The notes beneath the pieces are model-generated. The model was not told the origin of the DNA. It worked only from the letters and a program-made list of their open reading frames with translations, and searched no databases. Shown one piece after another: positions 37,301 through 49,702 of a DNA stretch of 64,000 nt. Location of the stretch: positions 646,623-710,622 of the forward strand of contig VZSF01008493.1 in the NCBI GenBank assembly GCA_013398295.1, given 5' to 3'. Numbering within the stretch: the stretch's first letter is position 1; every line of letters starts with the position of its first letter. Both the position numbers and the translations under genes were made by a program. This stretch comes from Chionis minor (Eukaryota; Chordata; Aves; Charadriiformes; Chionididae).

Positions 37301-39227
37301 GCAGAGGGAGGCTCGGGCACAGCGTCGCACAGCCATGGGGTGACCTCGCTTGGGTCGCAGTGTCCCAAAGGACAGTAGGAGTGTTTGTGTTGATGCTCCT
37401 ATGTGCTCGGAGCGTGGCTTGTGGTCTACTGTCTATGTAGCAGTAGCCACGGAAGGAATCCAGTCTGGCAGGTGCCTGTAGTGTAGAGAGACACTTTCAA
37501 CGTAGAGCTGTGGTCTCTGGGCATAGCTGTGGTCTCAGCTCTGCTCCTCTGGCAGCACATGATTTCGGTTGGCCCACTGGCTGCCCTCCCTGCTGGCAGA
37601 GAGAAAGCTGGGCGGCAGGGCCGGCACGTTTGCACAGACGTGGTGGCACTGGTACCAGAAGAGGATGGAGAGAGCAGCGATCCTGGCTGCAGAAAGAGGG
37701 AGGCTCTGGAGGAGGGCTGAGCCACACTTGCCGTCTTGACTACGCATCGCCTCACCTTTGAGAAAAGGGAAACCGAAGTCATTTTGTCTTCTCTGGAAGC
37801 GCGTGTATTTAATAAACCAGGGTCCTCAGCTTACTAGCAACTCTAGTTCTTGTAGTCTAAACACTAAAAGTGAAAATCACTTTTTAAAAAAATGTACACA
37901 CGATTATTCTATCTTTTTAGCATAATTTTACTTCAAAATTGAGGTTATGAAACAATATTAAAAGTGAAGATAACACGAAAGAGGAGACTTTGCACTGTGA
38001 CAAGCTGCCTTGTCTTTAAAAGATGATCTTTCAAATTTAGCACTGTAATATCCAAAGGACTCAGGGTTACACACAGCAAAATTAGTTTCTCACATCCCAA
38101 GACAAATGGGACATTTGTGAGCAAATGCGGAAGAGCTGCTTCATCCTGTCTCTTTCCTGAGAACCAAAACCTACTTACCGGAGCTGGCTGATTGACTGCA
38201 TTAGACAGCAGTGCAATTCAGATGAAAGATTATCTGACATTTTAAATATCTGTAAGTTTAATGTAACAGGTAAAGACTGTCTCGCAGGGATATTTTATCT
38301 ATGGAGTCACAGTTTTACGAGGTGATTATAACGCAAGCAATTGACTGCCATGTGGAGTATGTGCTAAATGATATCTTGAATGATAATGATGGTTCACTTG
38401 GCAGCCTGACAGGTCTCTGATCCATTTATAACTGCACGGAAACTGGAGCGCAGGAGCTGCTGCCAGATGGCACTGGCAATACACGGGGATAAAGTGGCGA
38501 AACTCTGCACCATGCACCAAACCACCCAGAGGTCGGCGGCCGTCAGGTGTAGGGGCTGTGAGCCCTGGCCAGAGTCGTGAATTTGGGCTGCCGGGTTCCT
38601 GGTGGCGTGCTGGCCACCGAGGCTGCAGCTCAGCCACCCTGGCTCTGCGGGGCACTGCCATGTCTGCGTGGGAGCCAGGCAGCACAGTTTGGGCACCGAA
38701 AAAAATAGCTGATAAGTTCTTTTTTATTAGTTGTCACTGGGTCACTTCTCCCCACCCAAAATCACATCAGAAATGAGAGCATTAGAGCTCATGAATTTTT
38801 TCTTTAACAACTATCTATTTACCACTTGGTTCTATTACAGGTTTTGTTACTTTCTTTTGTCACAAACTATTGATTTGGCCAAATTTCCCAGTAAACAGAA
38901 AAATGTAAACTTTGTAGCAGTCTTGTTACCCTGAATAAGGAAACAGCCACACACATGCACTTGGAACAAATGATTTTGTGTGTTTATCTCCATTTGTGGA
39001 GGAGGCAGCTGGAATTTCACACAGTGTGTTTAGCAAGCCGTGCTCAGCATCACCTTGGAGATTATAATTAGGCCCGTTCCTCTTGCGTGATGCGGAGTCC
39101 GCTATCATGGCAGTTATTCTCTTTAATTATTTTCATGCCTGTCTGTGGATGGTAAGACCTTGTTTTCTTAATTCCTTTCTGCCAGTCACATAAGGGCATA
39201 GGGCTTTTCCAGCGCAGAGTTGCAGTT
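34316..39227. other. Noncoding unique sequence, no gene seen
   Basis: No recognisable gene or transposon. A 165-codon minus-strand frame (36488-36985) and paired overlapping frames near 37.4-37.8 kb have no family resemblance. Between 37.8 and 38.3 kb the sequence is AT-rich. Confidence 0.65.
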
Positions 39228-40129
39228 TTGGGAGGCGTCCTCAAGAGTGGGGGGGGCGCTGGAAGGGGACAGCCGTCTCCATGGGCAGTGGCAGCTCAGT
39301 GTGGCCCTGGGGACATGGAGGGGAAGCACTGCAAGGTGTTAGAGATGTTTTCTTGGACTCCAATACCTCCAGACTCTCTGCTGCTCCAGGTGTGGGGTAC
39401 CATCCCCTCCCACCCAGCCCACTGGCACTGCCGGTCTCAGGCTATTAATGCAATAAGCCTCACCCTAGTACGAGAGCAGACACGTTATGGGGAGCACTGG
39501 CTTGGGGCTGGCTTTCTTCAGTGTCTCAGACACTGCTGTGCACAGGAGAACGTGGCCTGGGTCCTGCCTGGCCGGGGGATCAGCCCAGTGGACACCCTGC
39601 TCCCTGGTACCTCCCTGGCAGCCACTGAGCCTCCGGTGGGAGCTGTATGGGGAGCACTGGGAGGATGTCCGGGGACTGTGAGGGAGGTCAGTGGAAGTGC
39701 AGCTGGTGCAGGGCTTCAGAGACAGGGGAGAAGAGAACAACGGCCAAAAATCTAACTCCTATGATGCCAATCACTGCAGTTACCACGATGGCTTAGGTTT
39801 TGAAGAGAGAGACAGGGGTAGCCTGTCTGACTGAGCCTTGCAAACAGCTGTGCAATCGCCCAGTGCCTGGAATTTGTCATGCCATGCTATGCCCTTTCCT
39901 CGTGAATAATCATCCACAAAGGAAAACACCTTGAGTGCTGCCCAGATGAGATGATGAGGGGTATCACTAGCACCCAGCTATGCTCTACTCTCTGTTAGAG
40001 CCCCCTCCTCTTGCAGGAGCGCCATGACCTGTGCTCTGTCTCTTACAGGTTAAACCTCCAGTCTGGCAAACTCGGCTTTTCTGCTTCTCACGTAATCAGG
40101 GACTCTGCCAAAAACAATGCTTTGGTGCA

Positions 40130-40320
40130 GATAAAAGCCTGATGAATTACAGATCCTCAAGTCTTGAGTACAATGAAATGTTATGCAAAGAAAAAGAGCA
40201 AGAGACCATTTCAGAGCCTTTTATGGTGATTCATCTGGGAAATTATCTGGGAGCAGATAATTTAATGCTAATAGCTTTTTTTTTTTTGTCCAGTGTCATT
40301 GTGAGATGATATTCCAGCAT
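40130..40320. promoter_or_regulatory. Possible enhancer-like block
   Basis: It contains TTATGCAAAG (40191-40200), which resembles POU-octamer or C/EBP sites, and a run of homeodomain cores (GATAATTTAATGCTAATAG, 40255-40273) before a T12 run. This is a motif-based inference only. Confidence 0.15.
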
Positions 40321-43300
40321 CCTCTCTCCATGTAAAATGGGCTGGGGTTTGTGTTGAAATTCATCAGCTATGCCGCCAGTGAGAAGAGTGTATAATGAGC
40401 AACCAAGATCAGGGAAAAATTCTGGGGGGGATTATGGAACCTCCCAAGGACTGAAGGACTTTTTATTGACTCTCTTTGGTATAAGGCAATGAACAATTTT
40501 TCATCCAGGTTCAGGCAGTACTTATTTTGCCCCACAAATTTTCTAAGACATTCCTAAAACATGCCCCACAACCTGAGGCTGCTCTTCATCTTCCTGTTCT
40601 TCACCGTTGCTGAAGAGCTCATATTTTCTGATATTCATACTTTCAGAAAAATGCCCTTTAGTCTTGAGAGTTACAAAACATTTTCCACATTATTACACAG
40701 TCCCCAATACACACTCTTGCAACCTCCAGCTCCATTTCTTTTTTGGATAATAATTGAACCCAATGGTATTCCAAAACTTGGCGGATAATAGAAAATAGTC
40801 TGAAACAAATTGGAAGAAAATGCATTTGCAATCAAAATGACCCCAAGGCGTAACACGTGCTCTTTCCACCATATGTCATGATGAATGGTGATACAGGCAC
40901 ACAGCCGAGACGTTGAGACCCCACTGGCAAATCCGTTTCCTTCATGTCAAAAAGCAATGCTAAATTACAGCTGTTATTTTCCAGCTAGGTGGTCCAAAAA
41001 GCCTCTAGTGGGAAAGTTGTATCTGTAGAGGAAACATGACATCCAGCTAAATACAGATCCTGCAAAATCATGGCTTCCTTCTGCATGCAGGAGATGAAGG
41101 AAAATAGTTTTCACTAATTTAATTACAATTTTTTATATACCTCTTAATATATCTACAGATATTTCACCTCCTGCTTAATGCCTTCTTAGGTGTGAAAGCC
41201 TCTTGATGGAGATGGAGAGCTTTGTTATTTTGTGTCTCCATTTTGACATAATATTTTGTGTTCGTAGAAAACCTTTGAAACTCTTTTCGCCCTGATCTTA
41301 TTCTCTTGTGGTACAAAGGAAAAGTCAACATGATTGTTTCACAGCAGAAAAGTAAATTAGTTGATAATGAAATTCAGGGAAATCCCTTTTTCTATTTCTT
41401 TCATTATTTTTTTTTTTAGTAACATTGTTTAAGCATGAGGTAGGTAACAAGAGGGAAATGGGAAAATACATAAGAACTGCTGTTTAATAAAGTCTCGACT
41501 ACCTGACCAGTCTTCAAAACAGCAAGAATAAGTTTCGTGCTAAAGTCTTCCTGGATTTTTTACTGCTTTGGCAATCTTAACTGTAAATAAAATTTAAAAT
41601 TGGAGATGTGAAAGCTTGCAAAATAATCACTTTCAGGGGTAAAAAGCTGGTAACAAATCTGGTGCTAATCCTGGGAATTTTCTGGGGTGGGTTTTGCAAG
41701 CCTGACTCATATCTTATATCCAGGTTTCCTGGTATTTTGGGTGGCCTCATAGACATTGGCCTGAAATGTACTTTAAAAAGAATATTATCCTATGAATGCT
41801 TAAACAAGGACGTAGAACTTAGGTGCTGCTCAAAGAGCACTTGGGCCTGTCACACTGCGCTGACGTGCAGCAGGGGATGCAAGAAGCGGTCCCTCGCAGG
41901 GGAGGTGTCGCTGACTCACAGAAGCACCAGAGGCTGTGGGGAGCAGATGTGGCAAAACTTCAGATTTCCTGCCGTTTATTCGCTCTATCAAACATCCCCA
42001 GTGCAGCTGCCTGTGCGCATTTTGTTGGTTTTGTGCTCCGGGGGCAGATTTCCATCCTTCCCCCACAGCATGAGCCTGGTGGGAAGAGCTCCCACTATCC
42101 ATCTTGCTGCCTGGGCAGATGTTCTGCTGGTGAGTGTTGTCCAATCTCTCAAATCTTTAAAACCATGAAGATTAGCATCTAGAGACGTAAGAACAATAAA
42201 CCACAAATATTACAGGTATGAGCATTATACAGAATGAGAACTGCAGTCACATACATTTTCTAGACAATTAAAAAAAAGACAGGTCCTATCTGTCCACCAG
42301 GTGTCTGTCAAGTATTCCCTCACCCGTTTGCTCTCTATCTCGTCACGGTGCACTGCGGCTGGGGACAGTTGTTCAGGTAATGATGCTGCATGCAGGGTGC
42401 CTGAAGACCCTCAGAAGTTGTCTAAAGCGCAATATGCAGCCAACATCTCTGCTCTGGCGTTTCTGGCACCGCAGGGCTTGGAACTCAGTGGAGGAGCAGA
42501 TAAACACACACTGCCTGCATGAACTCACTGGTCCTTTGAGGGCTATCTCCAGCTTGTGTTGTAAGCAGTAGCGTGTTAATCAATTTTGTTGAAATTGAGA
42601 AATCAGAGAGTTTGTTTAACTGTTAACGTCTATACAAAATTCCATGGCAGTTCTTTTGGTTTTTTGCTTTGATTTTGCAGTAGTCTCTGTTACAGCCATT
42701 TGGTTCAAGGCCATAGCGAGCAGTAAGAATTAGATGTGGTTTATGTTAGTCTCTCTAAAAAGATTTGGGACAACTAACGGGATTTTCAGTAGGTCACTTG
42801 CATGTTGGAGGTGTGGTACATGTTAGCAAGGGCTTAGCTGGGGCTGCACTAAGCTGAGTATTTTTGAGAGGATTTTTTAGAAGCGAGTTCAAAATGTGGA
42901 GGGTACATCCTGCGCCTTTTAAATTATACTTCATTACTTCAGATTCTGTTTTAAGCTTTGAAAATCTGTTTTGACAAGTGGTTTGGCTGCTTCAAACAGC
43001 AAATAATTCAGCATCCCCCCAAATGGTTTTTTGCAATGAATAAAAACGTGTTTATGCCATTTAATTAAAATATTGAAGACAGAGTAAGAAGACTGTGAGT
43101 AACACAGCCATGAATCTCATTCACAGTTCTGCAATCTGCTGTGCAGCAACCCTTCTTTCAAGCCTTCTTATTAGTTGTTTATTTGTGAACTCTTTTGCAA
43201 ACATTGGAGAAGGCCAGAATAATTTCTGTGGGCTGGGCCGGTGGGAGGGCTGTGGATCAGCCCCTGCCCGCAGCCAGGCTGTGTCTGGTCTGAGCAGGGC

Positions 43301-45521
43301 CACGGGGCAAACTGGCTCCTGGGCATGAAGGGCAGCTCCACCACCTGTGTCCTGGAGGGGAATGAGGTATTCACCCCCCAGCAATGCCTTTTCTCCCTCA
43401 GGTAGGATCTCTGCTTGCCAGGCGCTTGCCTGCTGCTGGACGGATCGTGTTTGGGTGGTGTTGCGGGAAAGAACGATACTTTGACAGTTTACTACGGCTT
43501 GTGTTGCCAAATACAAGGAACAACTAGGATGTGACTGTTAGTAAACACGGACCTTTAAAATGGTTATTTATAAAGCTTACCTTGATGCTTTGTTTAGGTA
43601 TGATTTGCTTGATCCTGGTTCCTAGTGCAATGTTTAGTGCGTTCAACCAGTAGCTCTTCCTCGCTGCGGGCAGGGAAGCAGCCATGCGTGGCACGTGTCC
43701 GTCCCAGGGCTGTAGGCACAGAGCTTCAGGAGAGCGTTCACCAGCTGGCCTGCCTGGAAGTGCGGTGCCTTTTTCCGAGGTACCTTTGCAGAGGTGGATT
43801 TTGACTCCAGTACCTCACCCGAGACCACTTTGAAAGCCTAAAGCCAGGGTGGGCTTGTTCAGGGAAGGGGTGTGGGTGCAGGCAGGGCGGGCTGGGGTCC
43901 CCCAGCACAGCACGCTCCGGTGCTCAGCTCAGGGGTCTGCCCTCACGCCGCGTCTCGTGGGTCGTACCTCGTGCTCAAGCTTACAGGCACTCCTCCACAG
44001 ACACCCAGCAGCGCCTGTCATCAAAATGCAGATGGAATAAGGGATATGGAATTTCCCCCTTTTCCCTGGCACCATGCAGCTGTTTATGTTACTAGGGGTG
44101 AGGTGGTGCGTATTTATATATTCCCCATTCTAGGAGCCTTCCTTCTGTCAATGAAAGGGCACACAGCAGGTGGGTCTGCAAGTGTAAAAACCATGAATAC
44201 TGAAGGTAATAATTCACAGCAGTTTTCCTGAAATGCCCTTTTTTGAGGCTAACAGTATCTATAAAAAGGTTGCTGTGGCATTCACAGAGCTGGTCTGCAG
44301 CGTGTAATGCTTGGTCTGTACAGACTGGCTGCACTTTGGCTGAAGTAGGGGCAGTCTGTTTGCACTCCAAATAGCTGACTCAGCAACCTTTCAGCTCTCA
44401 CTTATCCTCACTTATCCTTGGTTTTAATGGGAAGTTGCTATTCCTTTATTATCATGAGCTGTGCTTTAGCTGTAATAGCTAAATAAAAAAATGTGATTTA
44501 TGTTCCCCCTTATATGACAGTTCTTCTAGCAGGGACACTGGCTTCATGTTGCTCTTCCATCGTATGCAGACAGGTACTTCTCATCGGAAGAACACAAGTG
44601 TTGCCTTGTTAAGCATTTAAAACACAGTGATGCCAGAATGAGAGTTTTCTATACAAAATTAACCTGCAGTCTTTGCTGCAAATCCTGGGAATGCAGGTAT
44701 GGTGGGGAGAAACACATCAGGACGCAAGGGAAAGGAAAAAGCCCAGGCGAGTGGCTAAAGAGTTTGTCCAATAATTTTAAGAAAAGAAAAAGCAGGTGAT
44801 TTTCTGTAGCTTCACCCACAAAACCAGCTGAGTTGCTGTGGCCAAACTTCCAACAGAAGAACATTAGGCTGACGTATTTTTCAAATTCTTTAAAGTTTTA
44901 ACTTAAACCAGCGAGCAGAGGATGTAGCGGGCAGTGACAGGCTACATCGCTAACAGGCTGCTTCCGGCCCCACAGACACTTCATAAATAATTTATACCAA
45001 GATTTAATCCATGAAGTAGTGGAGTGCCTGTGTGATTTATATTTGCATGACTTATGTTGCCTTGTATCTCCTGTTTTCGACTTACTGAGTCCATAGTTAA
45101 TCCTATGGATGTTACTTTGATGTTAGTTTGGCAAATAGATGAGCTATTGCCAGGGAGTGCTCATCATAGAGACTTTTCAGAATTGCTCTACTGATAGCGA
45201 AACATTAAATAATAAAATGACAGTACAGAACCTGCAGTGAGAAAAGCCTTCCTTGTTTTCTCTGCCATAGCAGCTTCCATTGATTGATTTTACAAAGTTG
45301 ATCATGTTTTAAAGGACGGGACCATAAATCATGCACCTCGGGCTGTCTCAGACACAGAATGCAGCTGTGACAATCTGAATGAATACAAATGCGTTGCCAA
45401 AACATCCATCCCTGTGTGTGGCATGGCAAGAGCAGAGACGAAGAATATTACTCATTCTAAGCAGAGGGGGCGTGTGGATCTCTGGAGGCATGTTGAAGAA
45501 AACAGCAGAGAAATTAAAGCA

Positions 45522-45556
45522 TATCAATTAATCTGGTCTCAAACTGTTAATTGATA
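45522..45556. promoter_or_regulatory. Inverted pair of TAATTGA homeodomain sites
   Basis: TATCAATTAA (45522-45531) and its exact reverse complement TTAATTGATA (45547-45556) are separated by 15 bases. TAATTGA is a classic homeodomain core, so this is a perfectly symmetric paired site. Ten-base perfect arms at short distance are unlikely in any one place but do occur by chance in 64 kb. Confidence 0.35.
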
Positions 45557-46675
45557 GTTGCTAGGCATCAGATAAATCTAATAATTTATCAGTCAACCAT
45601 AAAAGCAAGGTATTGGCAAGCTGGTACCACATGTCAGTTGAAGTTCACTGGGGGATTCGACGTGAGAGGAATGCAAGCGCAATGCCTCCTCTCTCCTTTT
45701 TTGCTTTCATTCTCTATGCTAAAGCTCTCTGTTTATTTGCCTGCACGGAATGAATGGCTGTTAACTGCTTTCTCTGCAGCGCTGTGACTTGTTACCTTCC
45801 ATTCAGAAACATTCACAACAAAGGGAAAAGCGAAAAAGACTGACAATAAAAACCTGCAGAAAGCCTTGTTTTCATTTCACAGGCATGCCAAATAGAAAAG
45901 GTGGTAACGCGGGTATTTGCGTTTAGAAGAATCTGAAAGGAATCTCGGAGAGGAACAAATTTGATTTTTGGCTGTTGTCTCAGTTTTGTGCACAGCTGTT
46001 CAACATGAGAAATAGTAAAAAAGTGAGATATTCCCCTCCAGCCTGTAGAGCGCTTCCAGCACAGGCTCTCTGCGTCCACTGCCCCGCTCCTTTCCGCTCA
46101 CTCCCACCCAGCAGCGGTAGTTTTGCAGAGTGATTGTTCATTGTCTTGATTTCACTTTGGCTGCCTCCTGAGGTTGAAGTCCCACTAACATGGGAGGAAC
46201 GCCTCTGCACATTGGCATGTGCTTGAGCGGTTGCTCCGTCCTGGCATTAGTTGGGGCAGCGCGTGTCCCCCAAGCCTTTGCCCACTGCAAGGTGTCCCAG
46301 CTCTCCAAGGGATGACTTTTGCCAACGTGAGAAAAAAAGAAAGAACCAGACCACTTTACTATGTGTTACTTCTGTTTCTCACACTTTACGGTGAAGAGAT
46401 GTTCTGCCTCAATGTCCATCTCTCCTTGTGTCGCGGTTTCAGCCGGTTTGGAGTTAATTTTTTGCTAGCTGCTGGGTAGTGCTATGTTTTGGATTTGGGG
46501 TGGGAATAGTGTGACAGCACCCTGGTGGTTTCAGCTGTTGCTAAGCAATCAAGGCCTTTTCTGCTCCTCCACCCTGCCAGCGAGCAGGCTTGGGGGCACA
46601 AGAAGCTGGGGGGACAGAGCCAGGAGAGCTGACCCCAACTGGCCAAAGGGCTATTCCACACCATGTTATGCTCCA

Positions 46676-46683
46676 TATATAAA
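46676..46683 (+). promoter_or_regulatory. LTR TATA box
   Basis: TATATAAA sits about 250 bases into the LTR and upstream of its poly(A) signal, the expected place for the U3 core promoter. Transcription would run toward higher coordinates. Confidence 0.65.
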
Positions 46684-46867
46684 GCTGGGGAAGAAGGAAC
46701 AGGGAAGGGGACGTCCGGAGTGATGGCATTTGTCTTCCCAAGTAACCTCTATCTGTGCTGGAGCCCTGCTTACCTGGACATGGCTGAACACCTCCTGCCC
46801 ATGGGAAGCACTGAATGAATTCCTTGGTTTGCTTTGGTTGTGTGTGTGCACCGCTTTTGCTTTACTT

Positions 46868-46873
46868 ATTAAA
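46868..46873 (+). promoter_or_regulatory. LTR poly(A) signal ATTAAA
   Basis: ATTAAA in TTTACTTATTAAACTGTC marks the R/U5 region of the LTR. The same segment in the copy at 34072-34310 reads TTACTTATTCAACTGTC, which shows the signal mutated there. Confidence 0.7.
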
Positions 46874-47030
46874 CTGTCTTTTTTGCAACTTTTACTCTCT
46901 GATTCTCTCCTGCATCGCAGCTGCAGGGAGTGAGCAAATGGCAGAGTGGGTCTAGCGGCTGGCTGGGGTTGAACCACAACACCTTGTGAGTCTTCCAGGT
47001 ATTCTGATAACATGAAATACTTCCTTTACT

Positions 47031-47071
47031 AAAAAAGAGGAGAAAGAAAAGAGGAAAAAAAAAAAAAAAAG
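47031..47071 (+). repeat. 41-base polypurine tract ending in A16
   Basis: Every base from 47031 to 47071 is A or G, ending in 16 A's (47055-47070) and a G. It lies 45 bases after the target duplication of the solo LTR. Such tracts can form triplexes or be remnants of an A-rich insertion tail; no element body is visible. Confidence 0.85.
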
Positions 47072-49567
47072 CACAGCTTATTTCCATTGGAAGCTGTAGG
47101 AAAATCCCATTCCTTCAGCACTAAAAAAATCCTCAATACAGGCTTTTCCACGATGTGTCCTCTGACAAGCTGTAACGCCGATGCCGGTGCAAGCTCTGGT
47201 GTTCCATGTATTGTGGTCTTTGCCAGGCCAGGGCTGGCAGGTTGGCAGGAGCTCTGTGGTGCCCGGGGGGCAGGAGTGGGACTCACTGACTTGTTCAGTG
47301 CTGAGCTGAGTGTTTAGAGGTGCTGACCCTTCTGAAGCAGCTTTCCTTCTGGTGGGAGTCTCAGTGCTTTATCTCCTCCTGTAAAACCGAGGGATGGGCT
47401 GAGCTAATGGCTGGCCCATTGTGCAATAATATATCACCCTTCAGGGATTTGCTGGCAAATAAACATCCAACAATTAAATTACAGCCATACCTCCCTTGGG
47501 CTGCGTCCCTTCTCCCCTGAGTACAGCTTTCTGCCTCAACCAGGTGAAGTTTGTAAGGGATGCGTGCCCAAATTTCGCTGCAGAGCCCTGTCCAAATAGC
47601 ATTACAGAAGCCCATGAATACTAACAAGGACCAGAGGAGCTAAGCTGCCAGCTAACGCACGCTGCCTCCTCGCTGCCGGCCTCACGGGGGTCAGCGTGCT
47701 CAGGTAGAGATAGGATAAATCAGAAAACATTTCTCATGCATTTGGGCAGGGATCTGTGATAGGGCAGGTTTTTCCCCATCTACTTTGCTAGATTTAGTCA
47801 GTCATTTAGAAATTAATATAATTGAAAAATCTCTTTAGCTCAGGGTTACATTTGCCGGTAGAAGATAGAGAAGGCATTGGTAAGCACAGGATTATGGTAC
47901 AGTGTGGTAGCAAAAATTGATTTGTTTTTCTTGGGCAGGGGGAAGTATTAATGTTGTCGTATTTCAATCATATGTCTCTGAGAGAGGCAGCTGAAAGGTG
48001 TTATATCAGATATTTGTCACCTATCCTGTTGCGCGTCAAAAGCCACCCAGCACAGTGGAGCGTGCACAGGAGTGTGTGTGAGCAGGGCAGCTCCTGCAGC
48101 TCCTGTCCCTGCCCAGGCATGTGTGCCACGTGCTGCACGCCGGGACTGCTGCACTGGACATTCTATACCTCCCTACTGGCCCTGGGGTTGTCTCTTCTTT
48201 CTGACGGCTACTGCATTTAACCTGTTGTGTGTAATGCAATAAACTGATGGCCAGTTAGGATGCTGTGGTGCTCACGGTGCAGGATAACACAGATTCTCTG
48301 AATTCAGTACCTGGACATGATGGAATTGGGTTCCTCCTGATCCATCCATCATCTCAGCCAGAACCTTCCCCTACCTGTGGGGTTGTGTAAGATCTCTTTC
48401 AGTTGTTCACTGCTATTGCATTTGCTAAAATGGTTTGGTAGAGATGAGCACTATCTCCGTCATCGTGGGTTTAATGAGTATTAGGCACTGGGAGCAGCCT
48501 ACACCTTGCCTGTCCATCTTGGCAAGATGTATGCCCCCAAGTAGAGTTCTATGCAAAATGCAGAGACAAGAATTTACATAGAAATTTGCCTAACTTTATA
48601 AAGAATGGTCTTTTTTCAGATGCAAAGTTTTAATCCAAATCTGACTTTTACGTGCATAAAGAAAATAAGGGCAAACATCTAGCACTAAATAAATTGGATG
48701 CACAATGAACTAACTGAGTTTCATCTGCCAGAATTACTCAGCAGTAACATTTCATTAACGTTAAATGCTCGTCAATAGGTTTAAAAATGAAAGTGGTCTA
48801 ACAACTTGGCAGTGACTTCAGGCAACTGCCAAAGGCAAGCGGAGCAGTCACCCGGCCTCTGCTGAGTGTCAGTAGGGACATGTTTCGGCGCCTGGGACTG
48901 CGCAGGGCTTTTTGCTGACTCGGCACCCTTGTCCAGCAATCGCCCCGAGGGATGCCGGAGTTGTTCTTGCTATAAAAGGAATCCATTCACCCAGGTTTAT
49001 TCCTGGCCTTTTTGAAAGGAAAACCCAAATGAAGCTGAAAACCAGTATTTAACTGATATAACATTTTTTCTCATTCCTGCCACGCTGGACTGAATCACAA
49101 AGGAATCTCTTCAGCTGTGTAAGCATGTTGGTGATCTCCTGCCAGAATCTAGGATGATGTGGTTTTCAGATCTCTCCTGGGCTGGAGGGCCTTTCCAGTA
49201 TTGGGTAGTAGGAAAGTTTAGACTTGCACTGATGAAACTTATCTTAATTAGTTCTTAAATAATAATTTTTTATGATTTCACAGAAGGAAGCCCCAGGCAG
49301 GACTGGATTAAGGCGCTTTGCCCATAGCAACCTTTCTCTTGCCCCCCTTGTGAGGGATGGAGCGACCCTTTCTCTCTCCTCTTCGCCCCGCAGTGCAATT
49401 GCTCTCCGGGTCGCTTTGCCCACCTGGCCATGCCACCAGTCAGCTCAGGACTGGCCCGGCCTCACCTACTGAGGGGGCAATAAAGACAAAAGTCAAAGTG
49501 AGAACTCATTAATTCTTCGCTCCCCCTTCTGGAGAAAACAGTTTTTCAGGTTGATGTGGTCTGGAAA

Positions 49568-49640
49568 ATACATACATGCATATGTATAACTATGTACATA
49601 TACATGAATATATAAATGTATAAAAAGAATACATAAATGT
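49568..49640. repeat. Decayed ATAC/TATG microsatellite
   Basis: About 70 bases are dominated by ATACAT, TATGTA and ATATA strings with interruptions (ACATACATGCATATGTATA begins it). It looks like an old purine-pyrimidine simple repeat lying just before the LTR insertion. Confidence 0.75.
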
Positions 49641-49702
49641 TCAGTACAGCACACTAGACTGAAGAACCCTTCTGATGAACTTGGGTGGCAGTCAAGTCTC
49701 AC

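Larger units (their letters stand above)
39228..46423. other. Noncoding unique sequence, no gene seen
   Basis: No recognisable gene or transposon. It starts with a GC-rich patch (about 39.23-39.75 kb) in which TATGGGGAGCACTGG occurs twice (near 39486 and 39646); the 175-codon plus frame there (39228-39755) looks like a by-product of GC content. The 186-codon plus frame at 41608-42168 also matches nothing I know. A T12 run lies at 40276-40287. Confidence 0.65.
46429..46981 (+). mobile_element. Complete solo LTR, family B (ERVL-like)
   Basis: A 553-bp LTR starts TGTCGCGGTTTCAGCC and ends GAACCACAACA, with TG...CA ends. The exact 5-bp duplication CCTTG flanks it (46424-46428 and 46982-46986). 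Its U3 start resembles the widespread avian ERVL-type LTRs (GAGTTAATTTT, TATGTTTTGGATTTGGGG). It keeps a TATATAAA box (46676-46683) and an ATTAAA poly(A) signal (46868-46873) about 190 bases apart. No internal retroviral sequence adjoins it, so it is a solo LTR. The deleted copy at 34072-34310 is the same family. Short frames crossing it are accidental. Confidence 0.94.
46987..49697. other. Noncoding unique sequence, no gene seen
   Basis: No recognisable gene. It has a polypurine tract just after the LTR, an AT-rich motif-bearing patch at about 48.54-48.79 kb, and a decayed ATAC/TATG repeat at 49568-49640. GC-richer short patches account for the longer frames. Confidence 0.65.

Noticed and set aside
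41608..42168. 186-codon plus-strand frame with a hydrophobic start
   Set aside because: The early hydrophobic stretch looks superficially like a membrane segment, but no family is recognised and an overlapping frame is open on each strand.
46484..46741. Open frames on both strands
   Set aside because: They lie within or cross the family B LTR.
48066..48125. Imperfect GC-rich hairpin around GGGCAG...CTGCCC
   Set aside because: Arms are short and interrupted; expected by chance in GC-rich sequence, and it does not resemble a microRNA precursor.
49160..49205. CTGGGCTGGAGGGCCTTTCCAG, vaguely CR1-like
   Set aside because: Too short and too diverged; lacks the CR1 octamer tail.
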